Positions 33,380 through 45,663 are shown, counted from the first letter of the stretch. The stretch is 64,000 nt of DNA from Hemicordylus capensis (GCF_027244095.1 NC_069658.1:262578687-262642686); one strand, 5' to 3'. Numbers and translations: made by a program. Notes: generated from the letters alone by a model not told the origin.

Positions 33380-36170
33380 CAGATGAAGAAGAACTTGATA
33401 TATTCATTTTTACTGATCTAGAACTGAGGCTGAAAGAGTGTCTATGTGGCGCAAGCGTGTATACCCCAGAAAGCCTAACATGCAGGAGATCAGCTCTGTG
33501 TTGCTTAAAACTCTGGAACCACAATGACCAAGGCTATAAATTAAGTGGGTGTGTTCAAAATGGGTCTCATAAGTGCCGCTATTTTACCGTTTTGTGTTCC
33601 TCTCGTTGACCACTTATTATGTATAGGCCAATCAGAAACTACCATCAGAATTCAAAGTGGTTGACAAACTCACCTCAGTCTGTAATATTAAATCGTAGTC
33701 CCACTGCGGTTTATTTTACCCGTAAAAGATTCTTAATTCGTTTCAGTGATTGAGAATGTGAAACCAGAAAATGATGATAATGATTACTTTACATAGGCGT
33801 GTTAATGTCTTCTCCGTAAATATGTGGCTAAGTTGGGCCAAAACTAAGCAACATCTCACGTATCACACGGCTTCCATGTCACCATCATCAGAATGATCAT
33901 ATTATTGAGTTTAATATTTAATTGCCTTTACATTAATAACTGCCGTTACTAGTTCGAATTTTATCTGATTCCACCTTAATACCTGACGTCTATAGTATCT
34001 AATAAACCAAAGAGGAAAAAATCATGCCTTTTCAGATTCCTTGTATGAGGAGCCCAGATTTTAAAAATAAAATAATCGATCAGACTAATCTTGACAGTCA
34101 TGTAAAAGCTGCATGCATCCTAATGATACAGCATCTATTTGTTTAGCAAATCACCTCCTATTCCTGACTACACCAAATACTTTTCTTTCTTTGATGCAAA
34201 AAGGTCAAACATCTCTGAGATTAAAGTTAGTACTGATCGGTCTATCTGTGGAAAACTGCCTATGAGAGAAGCATAAATACAATCTATATCTCTCTGGGGT
34301 CACGCCCCCTTTACTGTCGGTCCTGAGAATTGACTTGAGACGACATTCAGCTGAATAAAAGCTTTAATTCCTTGTTTACCTCTGCAGATTGAAGGACTTT
34401 TGCTTTTGTCCTTAATTACTCAAGATGTAAAAGTAACAGTTCCTTCCTTTCCAAGTACGTGAAAGCGGACAATCAGAGGTCTGTCCTTTATATATAAATA
34501 TACGCAAGAAGGATTTCTAGGGCGATTTACACATTTAAAATGTATTCGCTTGTTTTTATGGTACAAAAGGCAACTATATATACGTTAAAAATTTATTAAT
34601 TTATATTGTCGGGGAAAACGTGTGTATAGAACACATGTGTATAGAATGTCGGGTTTGGCTGTAAGACCCATATTCAAATCTTTGCTGCAACATGAAATTC
34701 GCTGGGGAAGCCTTCATAAAATATACTCTTAATCTAACCAAATTCAGGGAGAAAATCGGAAAGTAGCTTTTCCTGGCATAGCAATGCAGTGCTGGGAAGA
34801 AGTGGTGTCTGTGGTATTTAATTTATGCTTATCCCGCTGTTAGGAAGACACCGAAGCCCAGGGCGGGAGAATGGTAATCTTTCTTTAGCACTGCCTGTTT
34901 GTCGGCAACTTCGAGACAACATTTTGCAAAATGTATACCTAACGAAAGGTAATCATATAGCTTTTATTGCACCTGATCAACACAATCTTTGAAGAGAGCA
35001 TCATCCAACAGAATCTTCGTCTTCCTCTTGCATGTCTTTCCAATGCCTGCAATCACTTTCCCTTCCTAATATTCTTGGCACCAATCAGCGTCTTAAAACA
35101 CAAAAAGAAGAGTTTACTGGGTTCTGACCTGATTGAAAACTGATCTCCCCCCCCCCCCCCCCGCCACGGCAGTCTGCAAGTACTGTATCAGTTCTCAATC
35201 CGTCTCGCATCTATTGCAGCCAATAGCAATCAGTTGCACCGTTCAAATTAAAAGGACGTTGTTGCTGGTCCCAGATTCAGCTCCTTTCTCTCATTTTTCC
35301 AGATAAGCTGCAGCTGCTGCTGATAAACTAGAAGTTGGGTCTCGAAAGGAAATAAATGGTATGGTTGTTCTCCCCCACCCCTCACTCTGCTGTGCTTGCA
35401 AGGTGTTTGGCCACAGGTTGGTTAATCTCTTATTTACTGCAATATTGTGTCTGTATTCCTACCCCCATCGTTTCTGTGTCCCTTCTCATACTTTTTTGGT
35501 GACTTGTATGTATGGCTATAAGACTTTGGGCGAGGGGAGCATCCATTAAATTCGGTAGGAGTTTCTTTTGAGAAAACATGTACAGAATAGTTTAATATTA
35601 AGACCTAATATATCTGCAGCTGAGAGAAGGGGCTGTTGGGTGACAGCAGAGAGTTCTCTTGTGTCCCCATTTGATGTAGTGTACTTAAGTTGTCCTCTGT
35701 AGTCTATATGCTGTATATGGTGGGCTGGGCTGCGGCTGCTTGTAGGGTAGCCTTGGGCTCTCTGGTACGACTGGGCTGGAAAGCTGGCTCTGTTCTCTGG
35801 GGGAAGTGTCTTATTTTCCCTCTATAAACCTGAGTGGCTTTGCAGTTCACGAGGCTGGCTGGAAAATAGTTGAAGCACTCCTTGGTTTGTTAATGATGCT
35901 GCAGTCTGCTTTGTAAGTTTGAGGTCTAAAAGAAAGAGGCTTGTAAGCTAAGGCTGATGGTCTCCTCTTATGTTACTGTCACCAGTCTGAGTCCTATGCC
36001 TAACAGCAGCCTGACTTCTTATTACATTCTCTATTCTGCCTCCTCTCCTGGGGATCCCTAGGCCTCGGTAATAAAAGATTGTTTTATTATGTTACTGTTA
36101 AGACTACATCATTGGCTAAAAACACAAGTATCAGTCTTAATTGACAGACTTCTTTCTTTGGGTCTTTTTG
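33380..36170. other. Repeat-poor unique sequence, no gene recognised
   Basis: Nearly 2.8 kb without a SINE, LINE or MITE I can name, unusual for this window. No long frame or domain is seen. A C run sits at 35145-35162. It could hold regulatory or noncoding transcripts. Confidence 0.4.
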
Positions 36171-36248
36171 CAGGGATGGGCAAAATTGGTCCTCCAGCTG
36201 TTGTTGAACTACAACTCCCATCATTCCCATGGCCAAGTCTGCCCACAC

Positions 36249-36440
36249 TGGATTAGAATGTTGAGCTAGGACCAGGGAGATCTGAGTTCAAATTCCTACT
36301 TGGCCATGAAACTCACTGGGTGACTCTGGGCTAGTCCTTTGTCTCTCTGCCTAACCTACCTCGTAGGGTTGTTGTGGGACAAACATAGACATGTACACTG
36401 CCCTGGGCTCCTTGGACGAAGAGCAGGATATAAATGTAAA
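36249..36440 (+). mobile_element. Sauria-type tRNA SINE, 5'-truncated
   Basis: GAGTTCAAATTCCTACTTGG, CTGGGTGACTCTGGGC and GCAGGATATAAATG. A partial foldback MITE (TCCAGCTGTTGTTGAAC) precedes it at 36175-36235. Confidence 0.7.
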
Positions 36441-36995
36441 AATTAAAGACTGACCTGCTGGACTTTGCAGAGGGAAAATGTGTGCATTCACATTTGCCAT
36501 TCACCACTTGATGAGCCTCAGCTGAACACATGAGTAGTAGCCTCTGTTGGAAAGTGTTGCTTTGGAGTGCTCTTGATTTCAGCTCTGCTGTATCCTCTGA
36601 TTCAATAGACAGCAACAACTTAAAAGCACAGTGTCCTAGAAATGGCAGAATGAAATTCCTCATGAGCAGTTCCTGAAGAGTTCACTGTTCCTTGAAGCCC
36701 TTCAGATAACCTAGACCTAAGGGCCACTCTCCCTTTGCAGTTACTAGGGAAATGCAATGGGGGGTGGGTGGGCACAGTGGGGTGAACAGCACAAAGTGTG
36801 TGCTCCTTATTCCATCATTTGTTCCAAAGAGTTCAAGGTAGTGCGTGTCTACCTTGTGGTGGTCATGGCTGTTGCTTCGAAATGAGTGGTTATTAACGCT
36901 TGAAAAGAACTGGCAGAGGAGAATGTCTGACTTCTTGCATCATTTTAACTTGAACTACCTTGTCAGGTGGGGATTATTGCAATGTAGGTGGACTC

Positions 36996-37511
36996 TAGTG
37001 TTCCCTCTAAGGCAGGCCTGTTCAACTTAGCAGACACACACCCCGCGCTGTTTTTGGACTAAACTGCACCCATAATCCCCAACTACAGTGGCCAATAGCC
37101 AGGGATTATGGGAGATGTAGGCCAACATCTGCAGGAGGGCTGAAGTTGGGCAGCCCTTCTCTAAGGCAGGGATTCTCAACATTAGGTCTCCGGATGCTAT
37201 TAGGCCAAAGGCAGCTGGGGCTGGGGATTATGGGAGTTGAAGTCCAATAACATCTAGAAACCCAACGTTGAGAATCCCTGCTCTAAGGCATGCACATGCA
37301 CACAAGATTTTTTAATCCACTTTGGCTTTTTTTAATGTCCACTCAGGTTTATGTCCACTCATAAAGGGGATTATTGGGATGTAGGTTTTTTTAATGTCCT
37401 CAGGTGTTTTTTTAATGTCCACTCAGAGAAGGCCCCATTCTGCCTTGATACTGCTGCCAAGAAGAAAACTCATTTACACACAGATGAAAAATAAAATAAA
37501 AGGGAACACTG
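36996..37511. mobile_element. hAT element with two MITEs at one target site
   Basis: The outer element has ends TAGTGTTCCCTC and GGGAACACTG with flanks GTGGACTC and GTGGATCT. Inside, CTCTAAGG occurs three times (37005-37012, 37159-37166, 37281-37288). It brackets first a 146-bp foldback (37013-37158, CAGGCCTGTTCAAC) and then a 114-bp foldback (37167-37280, CAGGGATTCTCAAC ... GTTGAGAATCCCTG). The order shows at least three successive hAT insertions. Confidence 0.8.
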
Positions 37512-37519
37512 GTGGATCT

Positions 37520-38238
37520 TTGTTTAAATATATTGCTGCATATATAACATTTTGAATATCCTTGGCAAAAGTTTCTGATTCTGTGTCTTCTTTAGGTTAA
37601 ACATTTAGGTAGCTTATCCTGTTGCCAGAGAGACAGAAAAGTCCACCCCACCCCCCGGAAGAATAGTAAAATAATACTGTGCAAATTCTGCCCATCGCGG
37701 CTGTGAAGTTCCTGGGTAGCTGTAGGTAAGTGACCCTTCCAGCCTCTTGGCTATAACCTACAGATATGAGAACAATGCAACCCTTCAAGGTGAGCTAGTA
37801 GGGATTACTCAGGTGTGAGATGTACCGAAGGTGCTATGTCACTTGGCAGGGGAAAGCAATGTGTAAGTGTGAAAGTGATATTATTGAACAGGTACTAACT
37901 CGGGTTGCTTTATGGCAGTCAAGAACTGGACAAAGGGATGTGTTCCAAGGAACTCTGGGCCTTCTAATAGTGGGTCCTATTAGAAGACTGAGAATAGCAG
38001 ACAAGTTTTCCTGAAAGACTGTTTGCCCCCCACTAGCCATTTTCTCTGTGATATGCAGCTGGAGGGAAGTGGGGTCACATATCTAAGGTGCACTCATAGT
38101 TCATTTTGTGTACCCTAGAGGGCTTGCCCACTGCTGAATCATTAACAGACAAGTAGGTGGGAAACCTAAATTGCTAGAGAGATTATTCCTTGTTCATCTT
38201 CCATGAGTGTGAATGCTACCATCATCCTGTCTTTTGCA
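37520..38238. other. No gene recognised; 5' flank of the H3-like frame
   Basis: Unassigned sequence. It ends in TGTCTTTTGCAG at 38228-38239, a good splice acceptor 25 bases before the ATG at 38265. The H3-like frame may therefore have a noncoding 5' exon upstream. Confidence 0.4.
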
Positions 38239-38264
38239 GAGTCGTGCATCAGCCCACTGGTGAT

Positions 38265-38636
38265 ATGGCTAGAGTAACGAAGGCTTCTCAAAAACTGGGA
38301 AAGAAAGGCAAGCCATGGAAGAAGGCTAGCTTTTATAAAAGTCTTCCTAAAATTCTGGCATCGTCCCACCACTGTCCTAGTGTGTCAGTAATGCAGCAAA
38401 TCCACCAGCATCCGAAAGCCTCTGGGTCTGGGATGGTGCTTGACAAGGTAGTGCATAGCTATAAAAACCTGTGTTTCCAGACGGCTGCTATCCTGGCCCT
38501 GAACGAAGCCTGCCAAGCCTATCTGCTGAACCTGTATGAGGACTGGAACCTGTGCGCTATGCATGCAAAGAGGGTTCGTGTCCTCTCTAGTGATTTTCAT
38601 CTTGTCAGGTGCCTCCGGAGCGAGATGATGAGGTGA
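38265..38636 (+). CDS. Divergent histone H3-like protein
   Basis: The frame is open for 123 residues (H3 has 136 with Met). It starts MARVTK and its second half is plainly H3: FQTAAILALNEACQAYLLNL, YEDWNLCAMHAKRV, then SSDFHLV and RCLRSEMMR. About half of the last 53 residues match H3. The N-tail keeps many lysines but has lost both ARKS motifs. About eight residues are missing in the helix 1-loop 1 area (KLPFQRLVREIAQ in H3). No histone stem-loop follows. A splice acceptor precedes it, as in H3.3 and CENP-A genes. NLCAMHAKRV points to H3 instead of CENP-A. It is either a fast-evolving H3 variant or an old pseudogene that happens to stay open. Confidence 0.7.
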   Translation: MARVTKASQKLGKKGKPWKKASFYKSLPKILASSHHCPSVSVMQQIHQHPKASGSGMVLDKVVHSYKNLCFQTAAILALNEACQAYLLNLYEDWNLCAMHAKRVRVLSSDFHLVRCLRSEMMR

Positions 38637-38639
38637 AGA

Positions 38640-40390
38640 TCTGCTCCTGTTTGACAGCAGCTTGCCTTGAAACAAATGACTGGGCAGCATCGGGAATCCA
38701 GAAATTATTTTTCAAAGTTTTGTGCTTAAGATTTGTTGCTCAAAAACAGGCTGAACAAAAATTGTAGCCTACTGAGAAGACAGAACAGCAGGTTCCTGAA
38801 TTCATGATGTATCTTGAAATGTAGATTCATGTGTGAGTTTAATGGAGAGCAAGGTTGGGGGAAGACAAAGAAGTGTATTGGGTAATTAGGGTGAACATGC
38901 CAAACCTGTCTGGGCTGAGTTGTGATAAGACAGGGTCCCCTCCCTCCACTTTGAAGTCGAATACAGGGGGAGGAAGGCAAAGAGAGAAACTTACTGGTGT
39001 TATGAGTGTGTGAGGGTATACACATTGATATACCTGGGCTGTGTTGTGATAACAGACAGGGTTCCTGCCTTGAAGTTTTTGTGTTTTATTTCTGAGTTGC
39101 ATTAGATTTCTTGGGTGGCATGTCAAGAGTTCTGTGTAACTTAAAAAAAACTTGCCTCCTACAGCCACAGATTAAGCATTGCACTTTTATTCTGAATTTC
39201 AGTTGGTGCTGGGGCCTCTACCAAGCAGAGCTTGGATGTCTTATGTGGACTTATGCTTTTCAAACTACCACATGAAGTAGTGCAACAAGCCTGTACAACT
39301 TGGGATCTTGCACACCATGTGCAGTCCAGCAGCCATGTGCTGAGGCCTGCCAAGTGCTTGACAACTCTGTTTTTGCAGGCTCCACAAGCAGAGTCCTTTG
39401 AGCTGCCATACATGGCTGATGGGCTGCATTCAGTTTGGCATACAAGTTGTGTGAGCATGCATGACATTCTTGTACTTTATCTAATCTATCACAGCATAAA
39501 AACACGTTTCTTAGTTTGTGTCTAAACACTAATGCTAACATTTATATTTTGCAATGCTTTTCTTCAGTTGCAGAATTTGTAGCAAAGACTGTGAATGTGA
39601 TTTCCTCTCCCCATACCCCTGCCCCAATTCTTTTTGTTGGCTTGTTCTTCTGAAACTTTAATGAAAAGGTGCACTCTTGCTGAACAGATCTCTACCATGC
39701 AATACAAGTAAGGTGACATCTTCTGAGGTTTACAGACTTTTGAGTTAGATTAAACTCTCTGAGAAATAAGCATTCCATCCTGGACTACAGATTTCTGCTC
39801 AAAAGGAAAGTGTGTTGCTTAAATAGTGGCCTTCAACATGTAGGAGCTGCAAGTTATAGATAGCCCTCCAAATGTAGTCATTGGGTGAAACTGCTGTTGC
39901 TGAGATTTGAACAATCCACATGTTATGAAAGAAAGATGATTAATAAAAATATACAGGTGCTCTGTGCTACAGTACGCCCTCTGTATGGGCAGGAATCTAC
40001 TTCATTCACTACAGAGTGCAGACCACTAGTTTCCCCTATGATCTGGCTTTTCAGGATGCTAGTTATCGGTAGCAGTTAAATTCAATGAAATGGAGACCAG
40101 AACTTTTATCAGATCACTGCATATGTATGCTTTATTTAGCAGCTTTTATTGGAGGATCAACCTCTTTTGGGGGGGTGGGACTTCCATTAAAATCTTCTGG
40201 GAAGTGGCCTGGAAAGTGAACTTAAGCAACATGCAATACACTTAACTTCTCAACAGAGTGAATGGACAATTATAAGATCTAGTTCATGTGGACACTGACT
40301 CTGGTACTCCACTCCCATATCGCAGCACCATTCTGCAAGAGGAGATGTGGAGAACTTCTGGTCCTAAGGCAGGTTCTACTGTACTTCATA
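38640..40390. other. No gene recognised
   Basis: An imperfect local duplication is seen: TGTCTGGGCTGAGTTGTGAT at 38907 and a similar copy at 39028, each followed by GACAGGGT and CCTTGAAG-like sequence. Other frames (for example 39232-39525) match nothing known. Confidence 0.4.
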
Positions 40391-40394
40391 ATAA

Positions 40395-40500
40395 ATTCAG
40401 CCCTCCTGCAGATGTTGCACTGCAACTCCCACTTGGTGATTTGGGGCGTTGTAGTCCAAAAAGAGCTGGAGGGCTGCAGTTACACAGCCTTGTTTTTGAC
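40395..40500. mobile_element. hAT-type foldback MITE, decayed
   Basis: CCTCCTGCAGATGTTGCAC pairs with GAGCTGGAGGGCTGCAG; ACTGCAACTCCCA with GTTGTAGTCC. Ends are not clean. Confidence 0.5.
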
Positions 40501-40504
40501 GGGT

Positions 40505-41502
40505 ATGGCAAAAGAAACTCTACCCAAATTCAGCCTTGGATGAATTCGTAGATTCTAAATGTAACTACCAGGCAAAGATTGGCTGGGGTATGGCTGAAGG
40601 TGCCTTACAATGAAGAAGGGTTCCAAGGGAGTTCTGCTTCCTCATTTTTATTTTTATTTTGTACCTGGAAGCTTGCAAGGATGCTCAAAAGCAGTTTGTG
40701 GATCTTGCAGCCCTAAGAAAATGGAACTCAACCTGTTTGCTTGCTCAAGTAGGCATGTGCACACACAGCCTCCATGGTCATACACAAAACGAACTAGTCG
40801 TGAGTAAGCAGCTAGTACATGTATATCCAATTTGAGCATGCCTTTGCCATATGCATTGTTGATGTACATACAAGATCAGTTCCAGACAAACCCTCAACAT
40901 GTTTTTCAGCTTTGGGGAATAGCAGGAGGGAGGGTATCAGATGCAGACAGTAAAAAGATGGGGAAAGATTCTGCTTTATTTTTATACGAACAACCAGTTA
41001 GATGGGATTCGTTCTATGGTGCAGAGTCACTTATTTAATTAGTTTGCATGTTTAGCAAGTGGCAAAAGAAACCACCTCTGAGCTGGAGAGCTTCAACTGG
41101 AGGCATGTTCAAGAAGCCTACTTCCCTTCCTAGGTCAAATGTTAAGGAAACCAAAACTAGCAAGGTAGCCTATGCCACACAAACCAGAGATGGGATGATG
41201 AGCCTCCACCATGGGAAAAAGCATGAACTGTTTCCTCCTTGAAGGAGAGTAATAGGAATGTTTACAGTATCTTCTTACTATGCAAGTTGGTCTTATTTCA
41301 TAATGCAGCCCAATAGATAACCCTCTAGGGCTAGAGGTCAGGGCCAGAGGGGTTGTAGGGGAAGTGTGAACCCAGAAGCCAGGTGTAATATCAGAGCCAC
41401 TTGTTCTGTGTGGGCCAACTAATTTGCAGAACATGTATACCCCCAACAAGAGTGAAATTTAGTACTAGCCAAAACACATTTGCGTTTGTGGGTTTCAGCT
41501 TG

Positions 41503-41538
<36 letters not shown>

Positions 41539-41880
41539 ACACAGGGCATTTACAGCAGTCTCGCCTGTATTAATTCATAGGCTGGCAGCAGGCACTTGTT
41601 CTCTGCCTCTTCAAACAACTTGGTGAGATGGGAACTGTGCTCTAAGACAATATTGGCAATATTGCCTAGCATCTACACTGTCTACTTCAGCAGAGTAAAC
41701 AATGCATGTTTTCCCTTTGGACATACGCATGAAATCTGTTGCTTGTAATATTCTGCAAAGGGCAAGTGTCAAGAGGAAGAGAGATGTCAATGACAGATGC
41801 TCTTCAGTTGACAAGGCTCCCAAATCAGCTTAGAGAAAATCAATAAAAATAGAAAATCTTTAAAATAAAAGGGGTGTGTG
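40505..41880. other. No gene recognised; CT microsatellite
   Basis: Contains a CT-rich microsatellite at 41502-41540, close to a run of 20 units with one break. No domain is recognised in the short frames. Confidence 0.4.
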
Positions 41881-41889
41881 TGTATGTCG

Positions 41890-42030
41890 ATTGATAGGGC
41901 ATCTGCTTTGCATGCATAGGACCCCAGGTTCAATCCCTGGCATCTTCAGCTAGGGCTGACCAGTCAGTGCAGACAATACTGAGCTTGATGGACCAATGGT
42001 CTGCCTTGGTATAAGGCAGCGTCCCAGGAA
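41890..42030 (+). mobile_element. tRNA-derived SINE with CR1-like tail
   Basis: GCATCTGCTTTGCATGC and GGTTCAATCCCTGGC are a clear tRNA anticodon-arm and B-box region. The tail CAATACTGAGCTTGATGGACC..TGGTCTGC is the same tail as on the 5S-headed SINEs. An A run (42078-42098) follows. Confidence 0.8.
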
Positions 42031-42099
42031 CCTCCTCAGTTAGGATCCTTCCAATTAATGAGATACACTTCGGCCAAAAAAAAAAAAAAAAAAAAAAGC

Positions 42100-43485
42100 C
42101 CATGGTTAGGAACAGACTGCATCTTGTGTATTACTAGAAATAAGGCATATATGGGTGGTGCCATGGGTAGTACTATGAAAACACATGGAGGGGGGAGATT
42201 CGGAGTGGGAAATGCCTGTTCAAAGCTGCCCTTAGAGTTGTGTGATTTCACCAAAAGTAATGGACTTAAGCATACACTTAAGTGCTTGATATCTTGAGCT
42301 GTGAAATGTTGCCAACCAGTCCCTTAACTTCTGTCTGAACCAGGATTTGCGCTTTGAAGGTCAGCCTCCATTTTAGGAAAGCAAAATAGTCACATAAGCG
42401 CGCAGGTAGTGGAAGCGGGGAGGTATTTCTTTTGAGCCTGGGAAGGAGAAAACTAAACCCTGTGCTCTTTCATTTTAAATTAGATTAATTTAAAGTTAAA
42501 TCACCCCTCCATCAAGCATGAGTCTTGGAACTCATGACAGGTTCCAATGGACCAGTCGACCACACCCAATGGCAATCAGAGCAATCATAACCCATCATTG
42601 AACCTGGCATACCAGAGCCCTCCTACTTTGTGCCCAGTCTGGAATAATGTGGATACATCTTAATTCCTAAGGGCGAAAGGGGGAGGTGGGATATTATTAG
42701 CATTTCACCTTTCAGTCATCACCAAGATTTCATTGCAAGTGTACACTGCAACAAACCAGAACGTATTTTAACTGTCACAGTCCCCCACAAGAAACCTTGG
42801 AGACTGTAGCTTTAAAGAGAACAACTAAGTGTTCTCTTTAAAGCTACATTTTTCACTATCTTTGTAAGTCAAAACAGCTGAAGTGCTTTCCAGGTCATTT
42901 CAGTTGGTAGGAATGATGTAACAAATTCTGTTTAAAATGGACTTTCATGCAGACTGACCGCAGCTCAAGCTGAAGGGACCTAAGCTTCAGTCTTGGAAAA
43001 ATATATTGTTAAAGTCATACTTTGTGTACCTCCCCTAATTTTGAACAAAAATAAAGTGGGGTTAAATAACAAGATTGACTGAGACAACACAACCGTTAAA
43101 AGTAATTCAAAAACTGTATTGATGGGATGATGAAACAGTTGAAAGAATTCAGTGACACTAGTTGCTATAAACAAAATATAATTGGTAAAGCAGAAATATA
43201 TCGAAATTTCAATGCAATTAATAATTTTTGCATATAAGCAAGTAATAAGACTATGTTTTGTGCAAAGTTACTTGGGTAAATGTGTTGCATGGGCATTTTG
43301 GGACTCTTATCCTGCTTCTTCAGGATTACGCCTGCAATCCTATGCACACTAACTTGGGAATAAAGCCACACTGACCATAGTGGTAATATCTTCTAAGTAA
43401 ACCTGTTTAGGATCTGAGTGTGTTCCAAAACCCACTCTGAAAGGTCCCTAATGCTCTTAGATGATTTTGGAATGTAAATATAAGA
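42100..43485. other. AT-rich unique sequence with a small hairpin
   Basis: A perfect 19-bp-arm hairpin lies at 42805-42848 (TGTAGCTTTAAAGAGAACA and its complement around 6 bases). Nothing else is assigned. Confidence 0.5.
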
Positions 43486-43487
43486 GA

Positions 43488-43925
43488 ACCCCAATATTTG
43501 CGGGGGTTTGGTTCCGGGGGGACGGATACTGGGTTATTAGAGCTATGGAAATGTGAGTGTTAGGTTCGAGACTGCCCAAAATCAGCCAAAAATTGTGGTT
43601 CCCCCCCCAACCTTAATACCCACTGTGTTCTATCATGTGCCCTACCATGTCCACAAGCCAAAATGGCATCCAAAATAGGCTGAAAATCATGGGTTTTGCT
43701 GCCAGTTTAGAAGGAAATGAGCTATAAAATGGCTCCAGTGCTCAAAATGGCAGCCGGAAATGACCTTTGAAGTCATTTCTGGCCACCCCGATCCACGGAT
43801 ACATGGGTTTAAACCCCATCCCCATTTTTTCCACATATGCCGAGGTCAGGTGATAATGATCTGACTGTGGATACATGAAACCGCAAATGCTGGAGCCCCG
43901 ATTAATGAGACCCTCTTGTAACTAC
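43488..43925. mobile_element. DNA element with TTTGCGG ends
   Basis: The left end ACCCCAATATTTGCGGGGG and right end CCGCAAATGCTGGAGCCCCG are imperfect inverted repeats inside TA-rich flanks. The style resembles pogo/Tigger-group termini. A repeated AAAATGGC/CAAAATGG motif lies inside. No coding capacity. Confidence 0.5.
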
Positions 43926-43929
43926 TAAA

Positions 43930-44626
43930 AATTTTAAGGGTGCCAATAATATCAGAATAAACATTCCAAATAGTCTAATTCCTTACAAGCAGAAATGTAT
44001 CATGTACTGAGACTGATTTAATTCAAATAACAAAAAAGGAACTAAAATGAGAAAAAAAGGCATACATCCAAAAGAAGAATCTTAACTGATAACCACTATA
44101 CTTCTATCAGAAGTAAGCAAATATGAATTTTCAAGTTTAATTTAAAACAAAAACAAGGTGTGTAATTTTTTACCTTGTTTGGCCATTATCAAGGAAGAAC
44201 ATAAAACAATCATGGCTGATCGGAAGCCAATGACAATGAGTGGTAAACAAAGAAGGTTAGTCGTTCCTTATTTAAATTAATGGTACAAATTAGTCATGAT
44301 TAACTTGTTTCAAGTGCTGATTTAAGCACAAGGTAAGTTAGCTACAGATTACAGCCTCACATTATGAGGGGCCTCTGGATTACTATTATTTGTTAAGATG
44401 ATTTCAAGTCTTACATAATTTATTTTCATTTAAAGGCAAATACGATTTGCTGCAAGATTATTAGTTTTTCATTCCATCTTTGCTAAGTAAAAATAAAGCT
44501 TTGTTAGTTCATTGTGTTTTTTGTTACAATATATTTACTGTAATGCTATGGTGCCTTTAAAGCTTAATATATCTTGGGGCCTCAGCATGTCATAATCCAG
44601 CCCTGCTTGTTTCACTGATTTTAGTG
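43930..44626. other. AT-rich sequence, no gene recognised
   Basis: No repeat or frame that I can name. Confidence 0.4.
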
Positions 44627-44634
44627 GTGCTTAG

Positions 44635-45120
44635 CAGAGGCACTCTTACCCTGGACCGTGAGGCCCCAGTGTGTAGTCTCCAAGGTCTGGGGGCCCTCCT
44701 GACACCCCCGCCCCATAACTTAGCAACTGTGTGTGCAGCTGAGGGGTGGGGGGGGGGTGAACTGAGCAGGCCTTTTATGTCACGGGCATGCAATGATTTA
44801 TTTCAACTGTGCAGTTGCACTGGAGTGCCTCTCAGTTCTCCAGAGCTGCAGGGGCAGACGGAAGGCCCAGCAGTTGCTCCATCTGCCACCGCCATGGGGC
44901 CGGGGGAGGTCTGCTTGGCTCCCTGGCTGCCACCCCTTGGACAGGCACATGGTAGCTAAAATTATGGGTGGCGGGGGAATCGGAGGTTTGGTGTGGCGGG
45001 ACAGCAGCGGGGAGGGTGCGGGGTGGCAGCGAGAGGTCCCCAAAAGCAGGTTTCTTTTTTATGGGGGAGGCCTCACAGCATGGGCAGTCCGGGAGCCAAA
45101 ATTACCTAGGTGCACCACTG
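44635..45120. mobile_element. hAT-like element with perfect 8-bp duplication
   Basis: Flanked by GTGCTTAG (44627-44634 and 45121-45128). Ends CAGAGGCACTCTTACCC and TAGGTGCACCACTG are imperfect inverted repeats of the same family as 28351-30229. It ends 28 bases past the stop codon of the SPRY exon on -, so it probably forms part of that gene's 3' UTR. The overlapping frames inside are a GC effect. Confidence 0.85.
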
Positions 45121-45148
45121 GTGCTTAGTCATGACTTCCTCTTGTGTT

Positions 45149-45663
45149 TTAAGAACAGAGCTGGAGGCAAGTTGATGAATCAACAATCCGGAAAAAAGGG
45201 AAAATTGCCTCCCCTTCAAAATCAGCATCGAAAGTATAGATGCGGGTCTTATCTTCTCCATCATAAAAATGCACTTTTCCTGCTTCATAATTCAGAGAAA
45301 CCTGGATCTCTGTTGGCTCATAGTCTAGCTCCAAAAGAGTAGGAGGGGAAGTCAGAGCCTTATATTGATCATCGTAACGTCCCAAAGCCCAGATCCCCTC
45401 ATCAGGATCAAAATCAATTTCCTCCCCCCTCTCCACAGACTCTCTGGCCACTCCCACAGCCCAATAGTCTCCATCCCCTACGCTCACTGTCCAATAATGT
45501 TTCCCTGAGGTGAATCCCTCACAACCAAGAACACAACGAGCATACTGAAATCGCTTTGGGTTGTAGGGAAAATCCTGACGGATTTCTCCCCATTCGACAC
45601 TTTTCCCGTCTTGAGACACAATGTACCGAGGATGAGCTGTTTCTGGATCCAGATACACATTTT
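45149..45663 (-). CDS. PRY-SPRY (B30.2) terminal exon, TRIM/butyrophilin type
   Basis: The exon follows CCTTTTTGTTTTTCAG (read on -) and enters in phase 1. It encodes about 171 residues ending CLQLCS and TAA. PRY: NVYLDPETAHPRYIVSQDGK. SPRY landmarks: RCVLGCEGFTSGKHYW, WAVGVARESVERG, DEGIWALG, IQVSLNYEAGKVHFYD, IFPFFRI. All landmarks are intact, so this is a complete B30.2 ligand-binding domain, about the usual size. B30.2 domains end TRIM E3 ligases and butyrophilins, acting in immunity. The upstream RING/B-box or Ig exons were not found up to 48 kb, so the subfamily is undecided. It is a relative of the dead copy at 27396-27916, on the opposite strand. Confidence 0.85.
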
